From positions 17,989-81,988 of the forward strand of contig CAZNDG010000010.1 of the NCBI GenBank assembly GCA_964571695.1: a DNA stretch of 64,000 nucleotides. Direction: 5' to 3'. Below the pieces are notes generated by a model. The model saw only the letters and a program-made list of their open reading frames with translations. It was not told the origin of the DNA and did not search any database. Shown piece after piece: positions 24,459 to 34,279 of this stretch. The stretch's first letter is position 1. Every line of letters starts with the position of its first letter. A program made the translations under genes and the position numbers. This stretch comes from UBA8958 sp964571695 (GTDB lineage Bacteria; Desulfobacterota; Syntrophia; Syntrophales; UBA8958).

Positions 24459-27400
24459 TTAAGCCCGGTAACCCATCCTTCTCATCCGGCGGACCAGGAA
24501 CCGGGTCCCGGTCGCCAGCATTCCGATTAACGTCAACAGGATGACTATCTTACCGGTGACCGTCGTGTGGAGCATGAGATAACTCAACCCCACGACCGGC
24601 GCCAGGGCGATCCGCACCGCCAGTCGAAGCAATTCGCTCTTGGCTATGACGTCGGCAATCGGGGGCGAGTACTGGTAATACAGGCTCACGAATCTCCGGC
24701 CCAGATCATTGGTCATAAGATATACATCCCTGAAATTTCTGAGTATTTCCACATGTGGTTCCATGATGGAACCATAAGCCGCCGTGGCGATGAAGCAGCC
24801 GCCGCCACTGCCGAAAATACCGCCGCCGCCGCCGCTTGAACCGCCGGCCCCGGGCGATCCCGCCGAGAATCCGGAAAGGTGGGTCGAGCTGAAGGTGATG
24901 GTATTGTTGACCAGGTCGATGCTCAAGATCTTCACCGAACCGTCTTTGACCCCGTCGATCCAGGGCCCCCAGGAACCGTCGGCCAACCGATCCCGATAAT
25001 AGATGGTGAATCTGCTCGGGTTGAAGGTCAGCGGATCATAGGTGATGGTGATCTCGATGGGCCGGTCCTTGTTGATGACATTGCCCAGGGTATCCCCGGT
25101 GCTGTTGATGATGTTGATTTCCACCGGATCGGACTGGAGCATGTCTTTATTCGCTTCCTTGTCCTTGGAACCCTTCCCGGTGACGACACCCGCCGCATTG
25201 TCGTTCGTCAACGAACCGGGTTGGAGGACAATCTGGGCCACCACCTCACTGCTGCCCACGGTGCCGCCCGCCACCGGATCCACCGGCGCCTTTTCGGTCT
25301 TGTACTCGGGACGGAAGATGTAGGCGATCAGTTCGCTGGCCGCCGCATTTCCGGTCTGGGCCTGGGCCCAGATGGTCTCAGTCGTGGCGTTTTCCGGCGG
25401 CGTGTAGGTGCAGGACACCTTGCCGCCGCTGTAAGACAACGCCCCCAGGGTTCCCTTGTCAACACTCAGTTGTATGATCTCGCCCGTGCCGGTAAAGGTC
25501 GGGGACGCCGTAAAGGTGAGGATTGACGTGGCCGGATCGTAGTTGATCGTCAGCGACGTCTTCTGGCGCATAATCAGATAATTGGTCTTCAGGTCGATAT
25601 TGTCGGGATCCGCCTCCGTCGGCGCCGGCAGATCAATGGTTCCCGTAGAGTTGTTGCTCCGGACGTAGGTTGACATCTCCGCCCGGGTGTAGCCGTCTTT
25701 GGTCCCCACCAGGGTATAGGTGCCGAGTTGCTGGGTGACAATGGTGAATTTCCCGGCGGCGTCGGTCTGGAAGGTGTCCGTGAACACCTTCGAACCCCCC
25801 ACCGTCCGGTAGGCCACCACGTTGGCGCCGGTCACCACCTCGCCGCTGTCGTTGATTACCGTACCGGTAATGGAGTACTTCTTGGCCACCATCTTGACGG
25901 TTACCTCCTTGTCGGGGGTCACGTTCTCCACCTTCTGGGGCATGTACGCGTCGGCATGGCAGTTGAGGATATAGACGCTTGCCGCCTTGGGGACAGTAAA
26001 TTCAAACGCCCCGCCGGCGCCAGTGGTGACCTTGTCAGGATCGCCCTTGCCCTTCATCAGGAGGACGGTCCCGCCGACAATGCCCACACCGGAGGTGCTG
26101 TCCACCATCTTCCCGGTTATCTTGGTGGAGGGATAGACGATGACATTGGGGCTGTAGCCGGCGCACTTGTCATTCTGCTCCTGGGTGTAGCCGGCGATGG
26201 CCGGCGTCACCTTGAAGCGCAGGGTCGTGGGATCGGCAACCGCCGCCGCCGGGGTGAAGTCCGCTTTGTTGTAGCTGGTGCGGTAGCTGCTCGAATTTAT
26301 GGTTCCGCCGTTCTCCGGCGTCGTGCTGGGGTCGTAGCCCGCCGTTTTACCGTTGGCCGCCACGATGGCCCAGTTGCTGCTGTAATTGGCCGCCCCGGTG
26401 GCCACAAAGGTGGACAGGGAATCGCCGGCCAGGAAGGAGAGCTTCCCGCCGGCATCGGCGTCAACCTTGATAGGTACGGCGATCTCGGTCGTTGCCGAGG
26501 TATTGAGGACGCCGCCCGTGGCCTTCGCCGTGTAAATCCCGGCATAGTTACCCGTGGAGGGGGCGTAGAAGGTATTGGTCGCGGAATCGAAGCCGCCCGC
26601 GGCCGGGTTGGAGCGGTCGTAATCCCATTTGGCGAAGGCGCCGCCCGGTTTCTGCACCTCCCAGGTATAACCGGCCCCGGTTTCACCGCTTACGGCAAGG
26701 GTGACGCTGCCGCCGGCGGCTACCGTCGGGGAAGGATTGGTAATCGCCACCTGCTTGTAAACCGTGGTGGCCACCGCCGTAACCGGATCGCCGATCACCT
26801 CGCTGGAGGTCATTCCGTAGCTGCTGTTGGTGATCACGGTTCCATCTGTCACCGCGGCGTTGACGGTTACGGTGAAGGTCACCGAACCGCTCGCATTGAT
26901 GTCGAGATCGCCGATATTCCACGTCACGACACCGCCGCTGAGGGTGCCGCCGCCCGTGGCGGAAGCAAAGGTGGTGTTCGCCGGTACGGCGTCGGTGATC
27001 TTCACCCCCGTGGCCTTCACATTGCCCTTGTTGGTATAAGTCAGGGTGTAGGTCAACGTCTTGCCCGCCTCCACCGGGGACGGCGCCGCCGTCTTGGTGA
27101 GAATCAACCGGGGCTGACTCTGGACCAGACTGATCATGGCGGCCCCCTGGACCGGGGTCGTGATCTCGGTGCAGACGATCTGGTACAGGCTGTTCTTTAT
27201 CTCCGTACCGTTGGCGGTGCCGACGGGAACGGTCACGGTGAAGGAAACCGTACCGCTGGCCCCCGCCGGCAGATTGGCGATATTCCAGGTGACGATACCG
27301 CTGTTGTTGAAGCCGCCGTCCGTCGCCGACTTGAAGGTGGTGCCGGCGGGAACGGTATCGGTGATCACCACATTGGTAGCCGCCTTCTTGCCGGCGTTGC

Positions 27401-30400
27401 TGTAGGAGATGGTATAGGTCAGGTCATCCCCGGCCTTGACGGCTACGTTTGCCGTCTTGCTGACGGTCAGTTTGGGAGATTTCACCGTCGTCGCCGCCTT
27501 GACGGCGCCGGCCACCGGCGTCGTAATCTCCGCCGAGGCGATGTTATAGGTGTCGTTGGTGATCGCCGTCCCTTCGGCCAGGTTCGTGGTCGTCGTCCGG
27601 ACGGTAAAGCTGACGGTGCCGGTTCCCGTTGTCTTCGCCACATTGCCGATATTCCAGGTGACTGTGCCGCCGCTTTCCGTGCCGCCGCCCGTGGCGGATA
27701 CAAAGGTCGTGTTCGCCGGCACTTTATCCGTAATCACGGTCGTAGTCGCATTGGCGCCGCCGGTGTTGTTATAGGTGAGGGTATAGGTGATGGTGCCGCC
27801 AATATCCACCGTGGCCGCATCCGCGGTCTTGGTTACGGACAGGACGGGCTTGACGACCGCGGTGGTCACCGCCGTACCGTAAGCTGCATCGGCGTTGGTG
27901 GCGCTGACGCTGTAGGTCGTGTTGTTGATCTTGTCGCCGTTGTTCAGCGTCCCCTTGACCGTAACGGTTAAGGTAACCGTGGCATTGCCTCCGGCCGCCA
28001 CATCGCCGATTGTCCAGGTGACGATTCTCTTGGCGGCATCATAGGCATAGGTCCCTGTTGCCGAATCGAAATCGGCATTGAAGGGGATGGCATCCGTGAT
28101 CGTCACGGCGGTCGCCGTCACGTTCCCCGTATTGCCGTAAGTAATCGTATAGGTCAGCTTCTCCCCCGGTTTCACTTCCGTCTTGTCCGCCGCCTTGCTG
28201 ACCGAAAGGATCGGCTTGCCGGTGGTCAGGGTGATGACCTCGGGCCCCGTGACCTTGGCGGTCAGTTCGTTGCAGACCAGGCCGTAAACGCTGTTCTTGA
28301 TTGCCGTGCCGTCGGTGGCCGGCGCCTTGACCGTAAAGGTCACCGTGGCACTGGCGCCTTTCGCCAGATTGCCGATTGTCCAGGTGACAATCCCGCCGCT
28401 TTCCGTGCCGCCGCCCGTGGCGGATACAAAGCTCGCGCCCGCGGGTACGGTATCGGTGATGATCACGCCGGTGGCATCCATGCCACCCGTGTTGCTGTAG
28501 GTGATTTCATAGGTCAGGTTGGCCCCGGCACTGACGGATACCGGCGCCTTCTTGCTAATGGTCAGAATCGGGGCGTTGACGGTGGTGCGTACCACCGCCG
28601 TCCCCGCCACCGCCGACGCCAGTTCGCCGCAGGCGATGCTGTAGCTGCCGTTCGTGATGACCGTGCCGTTGACCAGCTTGTCCGCCTTGGGAACCGTCAC
28701 CGTGAAGGATACCGTCAAGGCGCCGGAATTCTTGGCAACCGTGCCGAGATTCCAGGTCACGATGCCGCCGCCCTCCGTACCGCCGTTGTCCGCCGAAACA
28801 AACGTGGTTCCGGCCGGCAGGGTATCCTTGATCAGCACCCCGGTGGCATCCGCACTGCCCTTGTTTTCGTAAGTAATCGTATAGACGATGTTGCCGCCCA
28901 CATTCACCGTGGCCGCCCCGGTCTTGTAGATGGACAGGACCGGTTTGATGACCGTTGTGGTCAGCACCTTCCCGGCCGCCTGGTCAGCGCCGTCGCCCTT
29001 GATGGTGTAAGTGGCGTTGGTGACGCTTCCGCCGTCGGCCGTATCGGCGTTCACCTTCACGGTGAGGGTCACGGTCTTCTCCGTCTTCTTGGCCAGGGCG
29101 CCGATCGCCCAGGTGACGACGCCGCCGCTTTCCTTGCCGCCGTCCGATGCGGAGACAAATGTTACATTGGCCGGCAAAGTGTCGCTGATCACGACGTTCG
29201 CTGTATCGGCGTTGCCGGTGTTGCTGTAGGTGATGGTATAGACGAGGTTCTGACCGGCAATCACCTGCGCCTTGTCCGCCGCCTTGCTGATATTGAGGAT
29301 CGGTTTGGCCACCACTTTGGTACTCGTCGCCGGTCCGCCGCTCACGGAATTCGTCTGGTCGCTGGCAACGGCAAAGGTGTCGTTGACGATGACATCGCCG
29401 TTGGCGCCCGTGACCGTGGCCTTGAAGGAAACGGTCTTGGTCTCCCCGGCCTTGATGGAGAGGTTCTTCCATTCCACCTCGCCGGTAGTGGCATTGAGGG
29501 CGCCGCTGTTGTCCGCCGAAACGAAGGTTGTCTTGGCCGGCACCTTATCAGTGATCGTCACGCCGGTGGCATCCATATTACCGGTATTTTTATAAGTGAT
29601 TAAATAGGTCAGATCATCGCCGCTGGGGACCTCCGTCACCGGCGTGAGGGTCTGGCCGATAATCACCGCCGCCACCTTGGCCAGGGCCAGGACGGGGGCG
29701 TTGACCGGTGTCTGCACCGCCGCACCCGCCACCGGGGTGGTGATCTCCGCCGACTTGATGTTGTAGTTGCCGTTGGTGATCTTATCCGTCTGGTCCTTGA
29801 GCCCCTTGTTGACCACCGTTACGGTGAAAGAAACCGTTCCCGTCCCGGTCTTCTTATCCAACTTACCGAGATTCCAGGTGATGGTCTTGGCACCTTCGTC
29901 ATAGATGCCGCCGTTGTCCGCCGAACCGGCCTTGTAGGTCACATTGGCGGGCAGCGTTTCGGTGAGCACCGTGGTGGTGGCATCGGCGTCGCCGGTATTG
30001 CTGTAGGTAATGGTATAGGTCAATTCCCCGCCGAGGTTGACCGTGGCCTTGTCCGCCGTCTTGCCGATCGCCAGGAGGGGTTTATAGACCGTCGTCTCCA
30101 CGGCGGCTCCCGGCACCGGCGAGGAGATCTCGGTACAACGGATATTGTAGCTCCCGTTGGTCACCTTGTCGCCGTTGTTGAGGGCGGCATCCACCGTGAC
30201 GGTGAACTGCAGGTTCTTGCTGCCCCCGGCCGCCAGCACCCCCAGACTCCAGGTGATGGTTTTGGAGTTGGCATCGTAAACGCCCCCCTCCGTCGCCGAA
30301 CCGGTCTTATACGCGGCGCCGGCGGGAATGACATCCCGCACCTCCACGCCATTGGCCGTCATGTTGCCCGTATTGCCGACGGTGATGGTGTAAACGAGTT

Positions 30401-33400
30401 CCTGGCCGGCCACGACGGTCGCGGCGGCGGTCTTGCCGATGGTCAGGACGGGACGGCTGATCGCCACGGTGGTAACCGGTGTCCCGCTCACCTTCGTCGT
30501 CTGGTCGCTGATGATGTCATAGGTCTGGTTGATGATCTGCGTTCCGTTGGGGAGCGGTGAATCGACCTTGACGGTCATGGTCACCGTGCCCGACGTCTGG
30601 GCCGCTACAGGTCCAATTGCCCAGCGCACAACGTCACCTTGCAACGAACCATTGTTGCTGGCTTCCACAAAGGTCGTGTTGGCGGGCACCTTGTCGGTGA
30701 TTATGACGTTTCCGGCTGCCATATGACCGGTGTTGGTGTAACTGATCGTATAGACGAGGTTGGCCCCCGCCTCCACGGAAGCGGCGGCCTGTTTGGTAAA
30801 GGTCGTCAGGACCGGGGCGTTGACCGTCGTCTCCACCGGCAAACCCGCCACGGGCGTCGTAATCTCCGTCGAGGCGATGCCATAGGTGTTGTTGATGATC
30901 TTGCTCTGGTCGGCCAAGCCGGCATTGGCCCGGACGGTGAAGGATACGGTTCCCGTGCCGGTCTTCTTCGCCACCGTGCCGATATTCCAGGTAACCACCC
31001 CGCCGCTCTCCGTGCCGCCGCCCGTGGCGGAAACAAAGGTCGTACCCGCGGGTACGGTGTCCCGGATCTCCGCCGCGGTCGCATCGGCCCCGCCGGTATT
31101 GCCGTAAGTAATGGTATAGGTCAGAGTCTGAAGCAGATCCACCGACACCTTGTCCGCCTGCTTGGCAATGGACAGGATCGGCTTGATTACCTTCGTCGTC
31201 ACCGCCTGGCCGGCCTGGGTGTAGCCGCCCGTCGCCGTAATGTTGTAGGCGCCGTTCACAATCTCCGCCCCGTCCGCCAGGTCCAGGTTCGCCTTCACCT
31301 TGAAGCTCACCGTCTTGTCGCCGCTCTTGCTCGCCAGAGCACCGATATTCCAGGTAACCTTCCTGTCCGTGGCATTGTAGGAACCGCCGTCACTCGCCGA
31401 TCCCTCCACATAGCTCACATTCGCCGGCAGGGTGTCGGAAATCACCACCCCCGCCGCATTCTGGTTCCCCGTATTGCTGTAAGTGATCGTGTAGGTCAAC
31501 TCCCCGCCGGGAAGAACCTCCCCAGGCGCCCCCGCCTTGGCAATATTCAGGATCGGCTGGCTCACCACCGTGGTCTGCACCGCATCCTGTCCCGCCACCT
31601 GCGCCGTCTGGGCACTCTGGATACTGTAGGTAATGTTCCTGATCAGCGTCCCGTTCGCCGTCCCGTCCTTGACCGTCACGGTAAATTCCACAAAAGACTC
31701 ATCCTGCGACACCGTTAGAACAGGAACCATCCAGCTCACAACCCCATCGGATTCCGTACCACCTCCCGTAGCGCCCTTGAAGGTCAGCGTCCCCTCCGGC
31801 AAACCCGTCGGAATCGTATCCCGGATCACGACCTGCGACGCCGACATATGACCGGAATTCCGATAGTAGATCCGATAGGTAAGATCATCACCCGCCGGAA
31901 TCTGCGCCGGCCCCGTCTTCCGCACCACCAAAACCGGGGCATTAACCGGAATGGACGAAATCACCGCCCCCTGCACCGGGGTCTTGATCTCGTCGGAAGC
32001 GATACTGTAGGTATTGTTCACAATGGCCGTCTGATCGGCCAGCCCCGTGGCGGCCACCTGCACCGTCACCGAAACCGCCCCCGAACCGGTGGTCTTGTCC
32101 ACCTTCGCCACCGCCCACGTCACCTCCCGGGTCCCTTCGTTATAAGTCCCCGCGGGGGAAGAGGAAACATACGTGGTATTGTCGGGGATCTTCTCTTTGA
32201 TCACCGCATTCAGCGCATCGGCGCTCCCAGTGTTCGTGTATGTAAGGGTATAGGTGATCGTGTCCCCAAGATTCACCGACGCCTTGTCAGCCGCCTTGGT
32301 GATCCCCAGGATGGGACGGATGACCTGCACCGCCACGGGTTGGCCGGTCTTCGTGGCCCCCTGGGTGCAGTTGACGTCATAGGTGGAGTTTGTTACCGGC
32401 GTGTTGTCCAGAACGGCATCCCCCACCACCACGACAAAGGTTACCTTCTTGGTGGCCCCCATGGCGAGCCCTTCAAGATTCCAGGTCACCACCCCGCTTT
32501 TCAACTCCCCGCCGTCGGAGGCGGAACCGGTTTTGTAGGTCGTATTTTCCGGCACTGTGTCACGGATCACCAGACCTGTGGCGTCGGCGTTACCCGTATT
32601 GGTTACCGTCAGTTCGTAAGTAAGCTCTTTCCCGATGACCACTGGATTCGGCGCCGCCGTCTTCGTCAGTTCGAAGACCGGCAGACTCTGCACCGTCGTC
32701 TCTTTGGGCTGGCCGTTCTGCTTCGCCGTCTGGGCGCTCTGGATGCTGTAGGTGGCATTGGTAATTTTCGTGCCGTTGGCCAGGGGTTTTTTCACCGTTA
32801 CTTTGAAGGAAACACTGTCGGTGGTTTTGGCTGCCAGACTGGCGATGTTCCAGGTAACCGTCTTGGCCTGGTCGTCATAGACACCGCCGTTGGTTGCCGA
32901 GCCGATCACATAAGTGGTGTTTTCGGGTATGGCATCGACGATGACCACCCCCGTCGCCGCCATGTTCCCGGTATTGCCGTAGTTGATCTGATAGGTCATC
33001 TCGGCCCCCGCCTCGACGCTGATCTGTGCCAGCTTCTCCAGGGTAAGGACCGGGGCGTTCACTTTCGTATTGACGGTCTGGGCGCCGTCCACCTTGCCTG
33101 TCTGGTCGCTGTTGATGCTGTAAACGGAATTGGCGATATTGGTCTGGTCCGGCAGATTGTTCGCCACCGTGACGACAAACTGCCGCGTACCCGATCCCCC
33201 TGCTTCCACGGTACCGATGTTCCAGGTGACGACGCCGCCCGCATGGCTGCCGCCATCGGGAGATGATTTAAAAGTCGTATTCGTCGGTACCGTATCAGTG
33301 ATGACGACGTTGTTCGCCGGCGCCTGACCGCTGTTGTTGTAGGTGATGGTGTAGGTGATGTCTCCGGCCACGTTTACCGTGGCGGGGTTGCCTTCTTTGA

Positions 33401-34244
33401 AGATCGTCAAGGTTGCCTGTTTGAGCGTCACATCCTTGCCCGCCGCCGTACCCCCGGATTCCACGGTCACGGGATTCCCGACAAAGGTTCCCGCCGGATC
33501 GGTGGCCTTCTTCTCCCCGGTGCCGTCCACGCTGTTGAAGGCGGCAACATAATATGTACCGACATCGATATCGGCAATCGTGTAAGCGCCGGGACTGTTG
33601 ATATTCGTCCCCTTGACCAGATTCGTCAACTGGGCGTCGGAGTAAGCGCCGACATAAATGGGCCCGCTCTTGTAAGTACCGGAGATGGTCCCGGTGATGG
33701 TTCCCGGAGGGACCTTGATATCGATCTTGGTGTTGGTCCCGACAAATCCGTAACCCACAGAGGTATTCTTTTTGCTCACATTGATATTCGAGCTGCTGGC
33801 TATCTGACCGGTCTTCACCGTATAATTGAACTTAATCAATTCGAGCGGCAAGGTCTGATCGGTCCCCGGCCACTGACCATTGAGATCCGACCAGGCCACC
33901 AATATGAATTTATCGGTGGTTGGGTCGTTGTCGTAATCCGGGGTATCGTCCTGAACCTGAACCCCCATTTGACCCTTGGTGAAATGATTTGAATAATTGA
34001 CGTAAGTGACCTTCCTCGAGTCAAAATGCACGCGAAAGCCGATGCCCGTCAATTCCCTTTCCCCATCCGACACATTGTACTGCACGGATACGGAAAAGTT
34101 GTCTCCCACGTTAGGTGTGGTTGTTGTGGGAACGAGATTGACGGTCTGATTTGCCGCCGCAAAGAGTGTGTAGGCCACACCCCCCAGCAGCAGGACCAGG
34201 GCTATTACGACAAACTGCAGCCATCTTCTTTTGAACGCCTTCAT
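24459..34244 (-). CDS. Giant surface protein: cohesin-like + 18 DUF11 repeats + CarboxypepD-reg-like + CFI-box C-terminus
   Basis: A 3261-residue secreted protein. The ATG at 34244 has GGAGG 6 bases upstream; the frame extends only to 34256. Order: signal (1-31); cohesin-like module (about 33-180, ELTGIGFRVHFDSRKVTY, AWSDLNGQWPGT); an EF-hand-bearing beta module (about 182-275, AAFNSVDGTGEKKATDPAG); 18 tandem DUF11 repeats of about 120 residues (LxIxKxA...YTITYxNTG...VTWNIG) to about 2510; Ig-like segments; two CarboxypepD-regulatory-like modules (SITGTVINDSGEVVTGANV); and a C-terminal CFI-box (GGGCFIATAAYGSIMEPHV) followed by a membrane helix and basic tail RRMRRMGYRA. DUF11 repeats build long stalks; the CFI-box/helix/basic tail looks like a sorting or anchoring signal. 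It follows the 1608-residue gene by 35 bp and shares a 1291-bp perfect repeat with it. Confidence 0.92.
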   Translation of the reverse strand: MKAFKRRWLQFVVIALVLLLGGVAYTLFAAANQTVNLVPTTTTPNVGDNFSVSVQYNVSDGERELTGIGFRVHFDSRKVTYVNYSNHFTKGQMGVQVQDDTPDYDNDPTTDKFILVAWSDLNGQWPGTDQTLPLELIKFNYTVKTGQIASSSNINVSKKNTSVGYGFVGTNTKIDIKVPPGTITGTISGTYKSGPIYVGAYSDAQLTNLVKGTNINSPGAYTIADIDVGTYYVAAFNSVDGTGEKKATDPAGTFVGNPVTVESGGTAAGKDVTLKQATLTIFKEGNPATVNVAGDITYTITYNNSGQAPANNVVITDTVPTNTTFKSSPDGGSHAGGVVTWNIGTVEAGGSGTRQFVVTVANNLPDQTNIANSVYSINSDQTGKVDGAQTVNTKVNAPVLTLEKLAQISVEAGAEMTYQINYGNTGNMAATGVVIVDAIPENTTYVIGSATNGGVYDDQAKTVTWNIASLAAKTTDSVSFKVTVKKPLANGTKITNATYSIQSAQTAKQNGQPKETTVQSLPVFELTKTAAPNPVVIGKELTYELTVTNTGNADATGLVIRDTVPENTTYKTGSASDGGELKSGVVTWNLEGLAMGATKKVTFVVVVGDAVLDNTPVTNSTYDVNCTQGATKTGQPVAVQVIRPILGITKAADKASVNLGDTITYTLTYTNTGSADALNAVIKEKIPDNTTYVSSSPAGTYNEGTREVTWAVAKVDKTTGSGAVSVTVQVAATGLADQTAIVNNTYSIASDEIKTPVQGAVISSIPVNAPVLVVRKTGPAQIPAGDDLTYRIYYRNSGHMSASQVVIRDTIPTGLPEGTLTFKGATGGGTESDGVVSWMVPVLTVSQDESFVEFTVTVKDGTANGTLIRNITYSIQSAQTAQVAGQDAVQTTVVSQPILNIAKAGAPGEVLPGGELTYTITYSNTGNQNAAGVVISDTLPANVSYVEGSASDGGSYNATDRKVTWNIGALASKSGDKTVSFKVKANLDLADGAEIVNGAYNITATGGYTQAGQAVTTKVIKPILSIAKQADKVSVDLLQTLTYTITYGNTGGADATAAEIRDTVPAGTTFVSATGGGTESGGVVTWNIGTVAKKTGTGTVSFTVRANAGLADQSKIINNTYGIASTEITTPVAGLPVETTVNAPVLTTFTKQAAASVEAGANLVYTISYTNTGHMAAGNVIITDKVPANTTFVEASNNGSLQGDVVRWAIGPVAAQTSGTVTMTVKVDSPLPNGTQIINQTYDIISDQTTKVSGTPVTTVAISRPVLTIGKTAAATVVAGQELVYTITVGNTGNMTANGVEVRDVIPAGAAYKTGSATEGGVYDANSKTITWSLGVLAAGGSKNLQFTVTVDAALNNGDKVTNGSYNIRCTEISSPVPGAAVETTVYKPLLAIGKTADKATVNLGGELTYTITYSNTGDADATTTVLTETLPANVTYKAGSADNGGIYDEGAKTITWNLGKLDKKTGTGTVSFTVTVVNKGLKDQTDKITNGNYNIKSAEITTPVAGAAVQTPVNAPVLALAKVAAVIIGQTLTPVTEVPSGDDLTYLITYKNTGNMDATGVTITDKVPAKTTFVSADNSGALNATTGEVEWKNLSIKAGETKTVSFKATVTGANGDVIVNDTFAVASDQTNSVSGGPATSTKVVAKPILNISKAADKAQVIAGQNLVYTITYSNTGNADTANVVISDTLPANVTFVSASDGGKESGGVVTWAIGALAKKTEKTVTLTVKVNADTADGGSVTNATYTIKGDGADQAAGKVLTTTVIKPVLSIYKTGAATVNVGGNIVYTITYENKGSADATGVLIKDTLPAGTTFVSADNGGTEGGGIVTWNLGTVAKNSGALTVSFTVTVPKADKLVNGTVITNGSYSIACGELASAVAGTAVVRTTVNAPILTISKKAPVSVSAGANLTYEITYSNTGGMDATGVIITDTVPAGASFVSATGGGTESGGIVTWTIGNLAKGASATVTFTVKAPATDGTAIKNSVYGLVCNELTAKVTGPEVITLTTGKPILSVSKAADKTEVKPGEKLTYTITYGNTGNVTATAVTITDAIPFNADFDSATGTYAYDAAKRIVTWTIGDVAAGGNATVTLTVTVKGTLNNGDKINNTTYSVSATNADAAYGTAVTTAVVKPVLSVTKTADAATVDIGGTITYTLTYNNTGGANATTTVITDKVPANTTFVSATGGGTESGGTVTWNIGNVAKTTGTGTVSFTVRTTTTNLAEGTAITNDTYNIASAEITTPVAGAVKAATTVKSPKLTVSKTANVAVKAGDDLTYTISYSNAGKKAATNVVITDTVPAGTTFKSATDGGFNNSGIVTWNIANLPAGASGTVSFTVTVPVGTANGTEIKNSLYQIVCTEITTPVQGAAMISLVQSQPRLILTKTAAPSPVEAGKTLTYTLTYTNKGNVKATGVKITDAVPANTTFASATGGGTLSGGVVTWNIGDLDINASGSVTFTVTVNAAVTDGTVITNSSYGMTSSEVIGDPVTAVATTVYKQVAITNPSPTVAAGGSVTLAVSGETGAGYTWEVQKPGGAFAKWDYDRSNPAAGGFDSATNTFYAPSTGNYAGIYTAKATGGVLNTSATTEIAVPIKVDADAGGKLSFLAGDSLSTFVATGAANYSSNWAIVAANGKTAGYDPSTTPENGGTINSSSYRTSYNKADFTPAAAVADPTTLRFKVTPAIAGYTQEQNDKCAGYSPNVIVYPSTKITGKMVDSTSGVGIVGGTVLLMKGKGDPDKVTTGAGGAFEFTVPKAASVYILNCHADAYMPQKVENVTPDKEVTVKMVAKKYSITGTVINDSGEVVTGANVVAYRTVGGSKVFTDTFQTDAAGKFTIVTQQLGTYTLVGTKDGYTRAEMSTYVRSNNSTGTIDLPAPTEADPDNIDLKTNYLIMRQKTSLTINYDPATSILTFTASPTFTGTGEIIQLSVDKGTLGALSYSGGKVSCTYTPPENATTETIWAQAQTGNAAASELIAYIFRPEYKTEKAPVDPVAGGTVGSSEVVAQIVLQPGSLTNDNAAGVVTGKGSKDKEANKDMLQSDPVEINIINSTGDTLGNVINKDRPIEITITYDPLTFNPSRFTIYYRDRLADGSWGPWIDGVKDGSVKILSIDLVNNTITFSSTHLSGFSAGSPGAGGSSGGGGGIFGSGGGCFIATAAYGSIMEPHVEILRNFRDVYLMTNDLGRRFVSLYYQYSPPIADVIAKSELLRLAVRIALAPVVGLSYLMLHTTVTGKIVILLTLIGMLATGTRFLVRRMRRMGYRA
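30929..32219. repeat. 1291-bp perfect direct repeat, copy A (in giant DUF11 gene)
   Basis: By eye every base matches 36898-38188 at a constant offset of 5969. It covers part of DUF11 unit 7 through part of unit 4 of the giant protein. Similarity of roughly 90 percent continues to about 32305. Such exact identity inside coding repeats that otherwise differ widely means a very recent duplication or gene conversion, or an assembly artefact. Confidence 0.9.
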
Positions 34245-34279
34245 TTTATCCTCCAAAATGGTCGTTTTTAATTATCCAC

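Noticed and set aside
25728..27971. 747-aa plus-strand frame and similar long frames at 30639-31718, 31848-33266, 36536-37687
   Set aside because: Antisense to the DUF11 genes; their mutual similarity only mirrors the coding repeats on the other strand.
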